Positions 1 through 10,273 of a stretch of DNA of 18,378 nt are shown here, one piece after another (within the stretch, counting starts at the first letter, position 1; each line of letters starts with the position of its first letter). The stretch spans positions 1 through 18,378 of the forward strand of contig JADHZB010000065.1 of NCBI GenBank assembly GCA_015657535.1. The letters are read 5' to 3'. This stretch comes from Nephromyces sp. MM_2019. Its lineage: Eukaryota > Apicomplexa > Aconoidasida > Nephromycida. The notes under the pieces are model-generated. The model was not told where the DNA came from, searched no databases, and saw nothing but the letters and a program-made list of their open reading frames with translations. Both the position numbers and the translations under genes were made by a program.

Positions 1-7
1 CACCCCC

Positions 8-59
8 ATCACACCCAACACACCCATCACACCCAACACACACACACACACACACACAC
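8..59. repeat. 18-bp tandem repeat followed by a CA microsatellite
   Basis: The unit ATCACACCCAACACACCC at 8-25 is followed by a near-copy at 26-43, which runs into a CA repeat ending at 59. On the sense strand of the ApiAP2 gene, the GT run directly follows the last exonic base and supplies the proposed splice donor. Confidence 0.85.
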
Positions 60-945
60 CTGAAAGAGCCCACAAAGCAGCCTTAGCTTTAGCTAACCAA
101 AAGCCATGGTCTGACTCTGAAAAACTTTTGGAAGTTCGTTTGGCATTGGGTGTGCGATTTATGCGCCATTGCACACGCCATAATTTCTTGTGTGCATCAT
201 AATATATACCTTTGATAGGGCTCTTCTTAGCGAGGTCTTCTGGGCTACTCAATGGTGTGTGTGTGTGTGTAACAGGATCATTACTCTTGTCAGAATCGAT
301 AGTATGAGTAATATTTTTGCGAGGTTCCTTATGTTGTCTTGTCTTGTTTGTGTGTGTATTTTTGTTCTCAATCTTTTCAGAGGCATCCTTTAATGTGTGT
401 GCAGGTTTAGTGTGTAAAGGGTGTTCGTCTATAGGATTAACAACTCGTATGTGTTTATCTGTCAGATTGGGGGATAACAAGTAGGGTGATTTTTTTATGG
501 AGATTTCAGTTTCATTAATTTTATCGTGTTGACTATGAGCGTCTTCAGCCTCAACAGATTGTTCTGTGTGTGAGAGAGGGGTGGAGTATGTGATGATATC
601 TGTGTGTGTGTGTGTGCGTCAGAAGGTATGTGATGTGTGCTTTGTCAATTTGAAGTTGATTAGGTATGAATTTTAGGGAGGATTTCATGGGGTGTGTGAG
701 GTGTAAGATATGTGTATTGTGAAGATTCTGTAAGTTCAAGAGTTGTTGGGTGAGATGTGTATGTGTGTATGGGCTTTGATATTTGATTTTCTTATATACA
801 CACTAAATTCTCCAATACACATATATTTCTCTCTTGTTTTCACCCTAAACCTTCTATACAAGTCCCAGATATACACTATTCTAAACAAAATATAGATCTC
901 TCTCTATATATACACATAAATAACCCTATACACTACTTTATTAAA

Positions 946-989
<44 letters not shown>

Positions 990-2596
990 ACAATGTCAAT
1001 TTACACATATACATATTATAAATACCCTAAATAGTTAAGTATACATAAACTATTATAACATACACAGAATAACATATATAAAATCACACACTCAACCAAG
1101 AACCGAGCTGCATATACACAATCACACACCCAATAGCTTACGCAAACACCAACTTACGCATACACACACACCAACATATACATACAGACACCAACACATA
1201 CATACAGACACCAACACATACAAACACCAACATATACACACACACCAACATATACACAGACACCAACATATACATACAGACAACAACATATACACACACA
1301 CCAACATATACATACAGACACCAACATATACATACAGACACCAACATATACACACACACACCAACTTACCCACACACACCAACATATACACACACACACC
1401 AACATATACTTACAGACACCAACTTACACACACACCAACTTACACACACATCAACGTATACATATACACCAACGTATACACATATACCTTTAGAATTCAC
1501 GGTTGTAGATCCATCTTTTGAGTTGGATTGAGTTTTTCGGGGTCGTTTCTTTTTGGGTGGAGAAATGTCTTGGTTATCAGAGGGTTTCTGATTTTCAAAG
1601 TTACGTTTATTGTGTGTAGATTCAATTAACTGTGTGTTGTTTTTGACATCATCAACATGGTGTGTATCATTTTGTCGATCAACGCGTTTAGTAACTACAT
1701 TGTTGAGTGAATTGACTGTATTCAAATACACATTTGGATAGTTTCGAAAATTGGGTGCGCGATCAAATGAGTTATTTGCGTTTGGTGAGTTTGTGCGTGT
1801 GTTAAAATGTGGTGAATAGATGGGGAATAGAAAGCCCTGTTGCGGCCTACTAGCGGTAAGCTCAGACAAACTTGGGGCCCCAAATAACTTATGGGAAGTC
1901 ATTAAATTGTTGTTAACATGGGTAGGCTTGAGGAATGTGTGGAGTGGTGTACGATGTTCTTTAGTGTAGATGGGTGTCTGATATGAGTATATTTTGCACA
2001 CATCAAAATAGAGATAGACGGTACACACATATATATCCACATGAGAATAAAATATGATCTCAAGAAAATAGAATAACACGATACACACCTAATATATGGA
2101 GATGTGAAAAAATAGAATTAAACAACATATATATATATATATATATATATTCAGGTCAACCTTATCTTCTATCAAAACTTATGATCATCTATAATATAAT
2201 GTCAATCATCTCTCAAAATCTATACAAATATATATATATATATGTAGACCACTAATTTACATGGCATTTAGAGGAGTGTGGATAGGGCGTGAGATCAACA
2301 CAGGTGGGGGAGGGAAGAGTTTTGTGGTGTATTGAATTTGGGGAAGGTGCTTCAGTTGAAATGTGTGAGGGATTTGAAATTGGGCTGTATTCAGAAGTGT
2401 TGGGAGAGTTATTAAAAATGGTTCTTTTTCCCTGGAAAGATGCTTTGTTAATTGGCTTAGAAATTCCTTTAATTACATGGGCTTCTTGTGTGTGCAAATT
2501 TTTGTTTGACTGTAGTTTTTGATCGATTCTGGTGGGTCTTATAGAGGCCGTTTCACAGTATCTCCCATTTGAATTTGGAGGTTGTTCATAATGCAT
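60..2596 (-). CDS. ApiAP2-type transcription factor, 5' three exons, partial at the left edge
   Basis: The model has exon 1 at 2596-2261, exon 2 at 1977-1488 and exon 3 at 599-60. The phases agree: CAT|GTAAAT joins CAG|ACA in phase 0, and AAAG|GTATAT joins CACAG|AT in phase 1. A second in-phase acceptor for exon 3 begins at 563 and has a better pyrimidine tract. The start ATG at 2596 has an in-frame TAA 24 bases upstream with no AG between them, so this is probably the true start. About 455 residues are encoded so far. Most of the protein is low-complexity, rich in Asn, Ser, Pro, His and Thr. Exon 2 carries a basic PPKKKRPRK stretch that resembles an SV40-type nuclear localisation signal. Exon 3 ends in one AP2 domain, so the protein is inferred to bind DNA in the nucleus. 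Exon 3 ends at a GTGTGT donor, and its frame also stays open to base 1, so the 3' end lies outside the window. The large disordered region around a single AP2 domain is usual for ApiAP2 proteins. Exon joining is inferred. Confidence 0.8.
61..210 (-). other. AP2 DNA-binding domain (ApiAP2 type)
   Basis: This is a 50-residue domain at the end of exon 3. It begins GIYYDAHKKLWRVQW, the first two beta strands with the hallmark aromatic and Trp-x-x-x-Trp residues. A short basic turn rich in Arg and Lys follows, then KSFSESDHGFWLAKAKAAL. That segment matches the family pattern of a third strand with K-x-F, a conserved H/Y-G-F turn, and an alanine-rich amphipathic helix. In characterised AP2 domains the three strands contact DNA and the helix packs behind them. 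The domain looks complete or lacks only the end of the helix. A possible GTATAT donor at its first glycine would destroy the domain, so I infer that it is not used. The DNA target cannot be predicted from this alone. Confidence 0.87.
255..270. repeat. Coding GT/CA microsatellite in the ApiAP2 gene
   Basis: Eight GT units on the plus strand fall inside exon 3. Read on the minus strand they encode alternating Thr and His, just before the short linker to the AP2 domain. Loss or gain of one unit would shift the frame and remove the AP2 domain. Confidence 0.85.
601..616. repeat. TG/CA microsatellite at the exon 3 acceptor
   Basis: Eight TG units on the plus strand read as a CA run on the sense strand of the ApiAP2 gene. 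The run ends in CAG and forms the proposed 3' splice site. Confidence 0.85.
949..989. repeat. AT dinucleotide tract
   Basis: This is an almost uninterrupted AT repeat of about 40 bases with one TTT break, lying inside the second ApiAP2 intron. Confidence 0.9.
1144..1480. repeat. Minisatellite with CACCAAC core
   Basis: About sixteen exact copies of the core CACCAAC recur here, separated by ATATACATACAGA, ACATATACACACA and similar spacers. Spacing alternates between roughly 14 and 22 bases. The array starts close behind the exon 2 donor of the ApiAP2 gene. On the minus (sense) strand the units read GTTGGTGT plus GTATAT or GTATGT, and all three minus frames stay open for more than 200 bases. 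The resulting Cys/Val/Tyr/Trp-rich open frames look like repeat artefacts rather than proteins. Confidence 0.9.
2127..2150. repeat. AT dinucleotide tract
   Basis: Twelve AT units lie in the first ApiAP2 intron (1978-2260). A shorter AT run at 2228-2243 sits just inside the donor end of the same intron. Confidence 0.9.
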
Positions 2597-4100
2597 TATA
2601 TAAGGATGTTTACATTATTAGCTGTATAGGTTGGACATGCCGCTAGTGTGTAAAAGTGAGGCTCATAGACGGAGATTTTATACCTTTTTGAGAGTCTGAA
2701 ATTGTGCGGAGTTGTAATTTCTTATGTGTGGGTTGAGTGGGTGAAATATAAGTACGAATGTGTGGGACAGAGTTTGCGCGCAAATCTCATGTAAAATTAA
2801 GTGTGTGCAAAGTTCGCTAGTGAAGAATAGACAAGAAAATTTTGTTATATATGAGACAAAAACATTTTTTGTAAAATGAAATAGTAATGCATAAGAAATA
2901 TCCATGTGTCTAAAGTCTGGTGCAAATACCAGAATATAATATGCTTTAAGTTGTACATTTAGAAAATGTGTGGAATCTATTCATATGCTAATAAGTATTG
3001 TATATTGGCTCATGTGGACATTAGAGAGTGAAAACTCTACAAGATGTATATGTACACTTAGCTGAAATAAATATAATTAAGAAGTATGGAATGTATCTTC
3101 TATATTACTTGGGGCATTTTAGGGATAATAACTATTAAATTTGACCGAATTTAAAACGTTTTTTAATTTGAGGAAATCGAAAGATTTTAAATTATCTGAT
3201 AAGCATGCATATGATCATGCCTTGTGTATAAAGAAAATTGGTGTTGATTATATTATGAAGCTTCAGAGTGTGAACAAAGTGAGGAATTTTTTTGTACTAA
3301 GCTATTTCTCTGAGTCAGTAGATGAATTTCCATCATTTAAATATATCAATTAAGGGTTGTGGGCATAATACACTCAAAGAGTTCCCTTTATATTCAAGCT
3401 GACGAGAGAAATATTTAAAGTGTTTATGGGTGTATTGGCTAGGGTGTGAGATTTATATTTGATGAGTGAGAGGGTGTTTATGTGTGGTCTATATGTAATG
3501 TGTCTATGGATGTTATAAAAGTTATCAAATGATGATGGGTAGGAGAAGCAATGTCTCAGTGTATGTTTTGTAAGTCACAAATAATGTGCTTTGATGTTTT
3601 AGTGTGGCTCTGCGAGGTGTATAAGTCTCTTGTGTCAATAGGTACATTTCAAAATAATGGAATTCACCAAATAAGTTTGGTGTAGCTAACAAGAATAGCA
3701 AGCAAGCTGTGAGGCTACATGTGTCACGAATATTGGTTGTATGTGTAAATATGTAACACAACTCGTGCGAGTTCAGATACCTATATTTACTAGCGTGGGC
3801 ACTCATTTGAGACCCTTTCTTTGGTTGGGTGTATATGCCTTCTTTATAAGCGGTCAACCAATTAGCTTTGTGTGTTAATAAATAAAAACTCCAAATTTTC
3901 AAGAAATGAAGTGAATTGAAACAAAGAAGCCTTTTTTATATAAAATTTAGATGGATGAATTGGAAGAAGGTGAAAAGATTTTCGAAAAAGTTAAAGTTCA
4001 TAGTCATATGTATTAAAATAGTGTAGGGTGTGTTTGGAGTTAAGGAGTTAGATTAGGCTTGTAGAGATAGATGTGTTAAGATGTATAGGATTCTATCAGA
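2597..4100. other. Upstream flank of the ApiAP2 gene, no clear gene
   Basis: This stretch is less AT-rich than the DNA to its right and keeps the ApiAP2 strand bias, G/T-rich on plus and A/C-rich on minus. That fits a transcribed 5' leader or unrecognised upstream exons of the minus-strand gene. An open frame at 3141-3353 (plus) has no ATG and an ordinary AT-rich composition, so I do not call it a gene. Confidence 0.4.
3525..3806 (-). CDS. Weak hypothetical ORF, 93 codons
   Basis: From an ATG at 3806 this frame gives 93 codons ending in LLLLPIII. The frame is open further upstream, to 3902, but without another ATG. I see no recognisable domain. A hydrophobic stretch near residues 31-43 (TACLLFLLATPNL) could be a membrane segment. 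It lies on the same strand as the ApiAP2 gene and shares its A/C-rich sense composition, so it could be a separate small gene, part of an upstream exon, or chance. A possible GTATCT donor lies shortly after the ATG. Evidence that it is coding is weak. Confidence 0.15.
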   Translation of the reverse strand: MSAHASKYRYLNSHELCYIFTHTTNIRDTCSLTACLLFLLATPNLFGEFHYFEMYLLTQETYTPRRATLKHQSTLFVTYKTYTETLLLLPIII

Positions 4101-7100
4101 AAATTGAGATTTATTTTAATAGAAGAAATAAATTTCCGTTTTCTTTAAAATCGCTGTATGCTAATTTTGATATTAAAATTTCTATGAAAAATAACTAGAC
4201 CAAGAGAGTTATTTGCAATTAAGTAGTGTAAAGCTATACATATATGGGCTGTGGATTGTAAATATACATGACTTTGTTACTTAGATAATATGAAGATATA
4301 AAAAAGTTGTTGATCAATTATATACACTTGAACGATTTTACTTACTATTTGTAGGTATTTGTATATTTATTTTAACTAATCTAGTTTTTCTAACTTAGGT
4401 TTTACATATAGAGAGAGATAAACAGATGTGAGTTTTTTATTTTTTTCTAAGTGTAATACTTGTTAATGTTATTGATAAGCAGCAACAATATTGAATAAAT
4501 CAGCTTGAATATTTACGTAGTGTATTTTACATAGCACTTTTAAATCGAATTTAAAAAAAACACAATTTTTATTTAAGATGCAAATCACTTTCCAAAACAT
4601 ATCAAATAAGTTATACAAAGTCTGAGACTTTAGTGGTGTACGTTGACCAGAAACGATGAACAAACTTTTGTTTCTTTCCACGTTTCTGAATTTTCGCAAG
4701 TAGCTTGTGTAAAACTATACGATTAATCAAGCTTTGTTTGATTACACCTATTATTATTATTTTCACAAAAAGGGTGTTTATGAACTATAAATCTAAATTG
4801 CTGTTGTACACCGACATAAGCCAACCTTTCCCTGGAACATCATCTTGTTTAATTTACAAAGAGAAGCAAAAAAGTTCAGCGTAAATCTCACTTAGCAGTT
4901 AAAACCCGCAGTTATTAGACAAGCTTTGTATTCTTGTATATTAACAAAGTTTGCTTTCAGAAAGTTTATTTTACGTGCTTTATACATTTTTTTTTTGGAT
5001 ATTTCGTACATGTAATTAACAACCAACTCAATGCTGGATATATATAACCTTAGGCAATAATACACAAGTATTTACCTATAATCTCAATTGATTTTCTTCT
5101 CTAAGCTTCATATTCACATTTTTGATCATCTGGATAACTGAAAATTACTTGGAATGATTTTACCAATTTTAGTTTATTAGCATTTATTGAGATAATTATT
5201 AACTCTAGAATATCAAATTGAATACAATCGCTTTATATTTATTATTGGTTGATAGTGTAAGCACTTGTTCAAATAAACTTTTGTCACATTCATATGTGAG
5301 CTTTACGCTATAAAATAAAAATGCTTTTCTGATGATATTTAAATTCATCAGAATTTACGTAATAAATAATTCAAAATAGCACCACTTTTAAAACTTGGAA
5401 AATATAAGGATATAAATAAAATACTCTGGGTGGTGTCAGTTTATTCATCTCATTTGGACAAAAAATCAATATCTATACTTTAACCACTGAATATCCCATT
5501 TTCCTACTGATTTCTGGAGAGCTTGATTAACATATTTTGAAAAAATTATACTTGGAACACAAATGTGCCGTCGTTTCGAAAATTTTAAAAATCCATACTC
5601 ATCTGTTAGTTTAAAAAACTGTATACTATTAAAAATTGAAAATTAAAATTTTTCTACGTCCTCTATATGCTCGAGATTTATAGTGAACAAATTCTAAACA
5701 TTCCTGACAATTTGCAAGCACTTAAATCTATTATAATCTAACTTATTTCAATTAAAGGATTAAACTAAAACTTTATTAAAAGGTGGATAAGAGATGCAGA
5801 ATAGGTATATATATATATATTAAACTTATATGTGATGTCATTGTGGGATTATTCGATACCTAAATGCGTAGACAGGAGGATTCATACAACTTACAACATG
5901 TATTTAGCCAATAAGCTACAAGTAATTAAAACCTTTTGAAAGATTTTGATGATAGGTATGTGTTATCAAAAAAATTTTGTTGGACTACTTTTTTAGTATT
6001 GGCTTTATACATAATTAAGGAGTACTAAAAATCTCTGCAATTTACATCAAACAACACACTTGATAAGATATAGATATATTGTTAAACATGAACGAGTCAA
6101 TTTTTTTATCTTGTTTAACTATTTTAGCTTTAGAAGAATTATTAGCTGTTTTGAAAAAATTAAATATGTTTTTGACAAGTACAAGTTGAGAAAAGCTATT
6201 GCAATTTATTTAATAATTTATTTATCTCGAATAATTATAAGCACAATAGCAGAACCTTGAGGAAACTTGATATTTTGTAATAAAAAAACTATAACTTACT
6301 ATCCAAAGTCGAAGTGAAACATGACTATAAATAAAGCTTAACAAAGTCTTATTATAAGTGATTTTAGTATTTTTCTTTAATATACTAATTTAGTTAGTAT
6401 GAAGCCTCAATTCTATCCATTATTAACAAGTGGTTGTTTTTATCTTATTAGAAACAGTAGGAAATAAGTAATCGAAAAAGTTTCTTAAATATGGAAAAAT
6501 TACTTATTGAAAGAATTGTTTTCATCACTGAAGTTAATTTATAATGAACAACAAACTTTAAGAGGCTTGAATTCAATACAATCATAAAGCTCACTGAAAA
6601 TCTTATAATATATAAGGGATATGTGATTAGTGATATTTAAAAGCAAAGTTGACATAGCTTATACCTAATTTCAGTCTTTGTTGAAGCTTTTTATTGCATC
6701 AATATTCAAATTTGGTTAAATTTTCTAAAAAGAAAATAAAAAATATACAAGCTTGAAAACATAATCCCAGATAAAATATATTACCAATTATAATTATTAA
6801 GATATACTAGTAATTCAACAACAATCGTATTAAAACAAATTAATGTTTTTCACATACTACAAAGATATGAATTGTTAAGGTTTTCTATTGTAACATAAGC
6901 AATTCGTATATAATACTGAGTTCTTTTATATCAGCTTTGAACACAAATAATATACTTACTAAAAATTAGTTATTTTACTTGTTAAAGAATTTTAAACAAC
7001 AGAGTAGTACAGTTTTAATTAATACACTCTTCAGTGATAGCATTTATAAATGTATATATAATATAAAATTGTTAACACTTAATTGTTTATTTGTTTAAGT

Positions 7101-7875
7101 CTTTAATCAGGGATGAAGCTTTAGAGTGTTTATGTTTTGGAGCCTAGACTTAAACCTTGTGTTTTTGCATAATAAGTTTCACAACTAAGTAGTTAAATTA
7201 GAATCCTTTCTAACATTAATACGTTAAAAACCGAAAAATTGAAATAAATCACAATATTCATGTAAAACATATTTTAGATAAATAGTTTTAATAAGGCCTC
7301 TTTCATAAAGAAATGAATTTTAGTTATTAATAAAATCATAGAAACTGCAAGCCTGTAAGTTTCGTAAACTAGTTTACTACAGTATTGATGAGTTGAAAAC
7401 AAGCATTGTCAGTTAAGGCCTATAATGAAATTAAGTAGGATAGTTTAAGATGATTTAATAGAATCTACTAGTTACTTGTTTTTGCAGTCGCTAAAGTTTT
7501 CATACAGTTCTAGTTATGATTGCTAAGCAAAGCTGATTGAATAACAATAGGGCAAACTTGACATTGTTATGACCTCGAATTCTTAATTTTCATATAATTA
7601 CCAGATAATGACTTTATATCTTATAAACTTGCAACTCATTTTGAAATCCCTAAGTCTTTAGAAAGAATGAAAATTTAGTCTACAAGTAAAATATTTTACC
7701 CTAAGATAAAGTTTGCTTTGATAAATCACACCTCAGTTTAGTGCTTAATCTGTTATAACCACTATGCAATTTTAAACCTGACAAAGCTTGTCAAAAGGTT
7801 CTATAGCTCAAAGGTTTGAATCTTTATGGCATAAAACAGCAAACAATTAATATTTTAATAAGTTAAGTTATTCTA
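4101..7875. other. Long AT-rich stretch without a convincing gene
   Basis: About 3.8 kb of AT-rich sequence with stops in all frames. The only hints of coding are short ATG frames. One is at 4780-4884 (plus, 34 codons), starting MNYKSKLLLYTDISQP and followed by a GTAAAT donor at its end. Another is at 5563 (plus, 27 codons), starting MCRRFENFKNPYSS. Neither can be linked to further exons by eye. A short TA run lies at 5805-5820. No tRNA, rRNA or mobile element is recognisable. Confidence 0.5.
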
Positions 7876-9392
7876 ATGGAAGATGAACTGGGGCGCCAGA
7901 TTTTAGAGGAATTTATGGTCAGATCATACTATGAGTAGCCTACAAAGAATAGATAAATTAACTTAAAACATTTTTTATGAAATCTTTATAGCATTATTGT
8001 TGTGCAAATTTATTCATAACAATTTTGAGCGAATAATAATTGCTCTGATTAAAAGCCAAATGGGATTTTCTCATATTAAGATAATTCCATATGCTGTATC
8101 AGCTACAAGTTTATAAGCACATAAATGTCCACCAGCTATAATTCCACGAAAATGCCTATGATATTGAGCTAAAATAAGTTAAAAAACTTGTATGAAGATC
8201 AATTTATATGATTATTGTTAGGTCTGTGAGAATTTTCTTAGGAAATTAAAATTGCAATTTATAAAATATCAAGATGAAAACCAAGTCTTGAAAACAAGAA
8301 TAATTAGGTAGCCCTAAACTTCATGAATCTATTTATTTGAGGAATTTTTATATACTTTTATCAGGATGAAAAAAGAGTTAGCAACTATGCATGAGTTGTT
8401 ACCTACTGTCGACGACCAACTGGTACTTAAAATTATGTGCTAAGATTTTATTTAGCTTTCATTGAATTCTTTGGAGTGCTTAAAATTTTAGCAATTTTAT
8501 GGCGTATATATAACAAATAAACATATCCTTTGAATTATGGGCCCAGGGCATAATGAGTCTGATTGTCAATAACTTTATGAATTAGAAAATTTGTGAATAA
8601 ATGAATTTGTAAATTAATATAAGACCTTTATAATTACTACTTCACTACACAGGATGGTCATGATGACAACTTACCTATCGAGTTTGAATATCTCAACATG
8701 AATGAAGGTTTTGAAAATTCTATTAAAACATTTTACTAGAGTTTTGGTATTAAGTAATTAGGAAAATATTAGGAAACATAATTGAGCTAATTAAGAATAT
8801 ACTATAATCGCCTATGGAAAAATTCATAACCAAGCTTGTAGACTATTTTAAAAATCTTTTCAGTTAATAATTGAAAATTCAACTTTTCAGATGAACTCCT
8901 GAGTACAAAGGAATCACAGGAGCTGAATGATTATTACAATCAAGAGGGAGGTAAAACAGAAGATTTTTGGCCTGTGCGTGAAAATGAAACCGTAAAACGC
9001 AAGCGATTAGAATATGCCACCTTAGTAGGATCAGGTATTGATACACAAGTTAAAAGACAAATTGATGGTGTACCAGTGTGTTCTTAATAAATACGACTTT
9101 GTGTTCTCTCAAGCTTCAATAAGTTTTTTATAAATCTAGTTATTTAAAATTGCTTAATTTTCTATTTCTCCAATGCTTGATAGAGCACGCTTTACTTATC
9201 AACATTGCTTATTCATTATGCTTTAAACGTTAAAAACAATAAATCTCTTCGGTTTTGACAATAGGTGAATTACCATTAGCATTGCAATTTCAGAATGGAA
9301 ATAAATCTTTGGGTGAATGCCTTAATCAATTGAGTTTCACAGTCCCACCTACACCCCCACCAAGCTCCTATAGTAGCGATCACATCATGTAG
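7876..9392 (+). CDS. Hypothetical protein, five exons, 158 residues
   Basis: The exons are 7876-7934, 8365-8422, 8653-8707, 8891-9067 and 9265-9392. All four junctions keep frame: GA|gtagcc to atcag|G, CTG|gtactt to acag|GAT, G|gttttg to ttcag|AT, and G|gtgtac to atag|GT. The joined frame has no stop until TAG at 9392. The protein starts MEDELGRQILEEFMVRSYYE. Its N-terminal half is acidic and probably helical, a KRKR cluster follows near residues 92-95, and the tail is polar with VPPTPPPSSYSS. It has no signal peptide, membrane segment or Cys/His motif. The KRKR cluster could act as a nuclear signal, but this is inference. I do not recognise the family. Exons 4 and 5 are the best supported. 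The donors of exon 1 (GTAGCC) and exon 3 (GTTTTG) are weak, so the N-terminus is the least certain part. Confidence 0.65.
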
Positions 9393-10273
9393 CATATTAT
9401 TTTGAATGAGATTTATTAAATCACATCTAACATACCTCCTTAATTGTGCTAAAATTAAAAAGACCTGAATTTACAATTTCATTATGCATATCAATATTGT
9501 AAAATCGATCCAATTCATTGGAGCTCAAAATATCATCAATCAATTTGTATTTTCAAGAAAAATGGAACTTTTACACGAGCTACTGCTCGTTAAAACATAA
9601 AGAAATCTTAAAAAATAAATAATTTTTATAATTTAAAATACAAAAGCTTGAACTATAACTTATATTATAATTAAACGCACTGTTACTTCATTCGGCTTCA
9701 TTAAAAAGACTACTAACTACTCCTAAAATCCTTAACTTGTCGAATAAGCTTATAAAAGTTGCATATATAAACAACCCTTTTCAAAACTTGAATGGACAGA
9801 ATAACAACTTGTCTATTAAATTATTTAATTAATTAGACTGATAATAACACTGAGAATCCATGCTGCCTAATTTGTGAACGACTGCTTCTAATTATTTGAG
9901 AAAATAATCATAGATGAGCTTACAATACTCAACACTGGAATGACTTGCAAAGCAGTTTATTGCTAACAAAATTATAGGTTAAGCCAAATCTCATTAGCTA
10001 CATAAAGTTAGATTAATAAACAACAGTTGCTAATCATCCTATATGGATTAATACTACTCTTTAGATATTCTAACAACAATATGAATTAACTATTATCTTC
10101 AATGACTTCCCTAATTCCATACCACTCAAATAACAAACCTATTAAGACTCTTTGAATTAGAAATTACATGCTACTCTTTAAATCTCACTTTTAATAGCTC
10201 TAATGAGCTTTGATATTTTGGTACTCTCAACCAACCTAAATTCATTTTTGCTTAACTTATTAGATTATTAACT
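9393..10273. other. Intergenic AT-rich spacer
   Basis: Between the hypothetical gene and the zinc-knuckle gene I see only AT-rich sequence. It holds the 3' flank of one gene and the 5' flank of the next, with no ORF of note, repeat or RNA gene. Confidence 0.6.

Larger units (their letters stand above)
600..1487 (-). other. Second intron of the ApiAP2 gene
   Basis: This 888-base phase-1 intron starts GTATAT and ends in a CA repeat plus AG. Its sense strand is T/G-rich, the reverse of the A/C-rich flanking exons. It contains a minisatellite near its 5' end, a long AT tract in the middle, and CA-rich sequence at its 3' end. At 551-739 (minus) another open frame reads through the CA repeat in a different frame. 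It has no GT donor before the AP2 frame begins, so I do not treat it as an exon. Confidence 0.6.

Noticed and set aside
190..393. Plus-strand open frame of 67 codons
   Set aside because: It lies antisense to the AP2-bearing exon and reads GT repeats as Cys/Val. The minus strand has the recognisable domain.
1122..1405. Three overlapping minus-strand open frames rich in Cys, Val, Tyr and Trp
   Set aside because: All are translations of the CACCAAC minisatellite, which lacks stops in every minus frame. They show no domain or normal protein composition.
2289..2522. Plus-strand open frame of 77 codons
   Set aside because: It is antisense to ApiAP2 exon 1, which has a supported start, stop-free frame and splice donor.
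4469..4699. Minus-strand open frame of 76 codons
   Set aside because: It lacks a start ATG, since the frame begins at TTG, and has AT-driven composition rich in Phe, Asn and Lys. No domain is visible, though a single exon cannot be excluded.
6060..6260. Plus-strand open frame of 66 codons with hydrophobic stretches
   Set aside because: It has no ATG start, is made of AT-rich codons (Ile, Phe, Tyr, Lys), and has no neighbouring exon.
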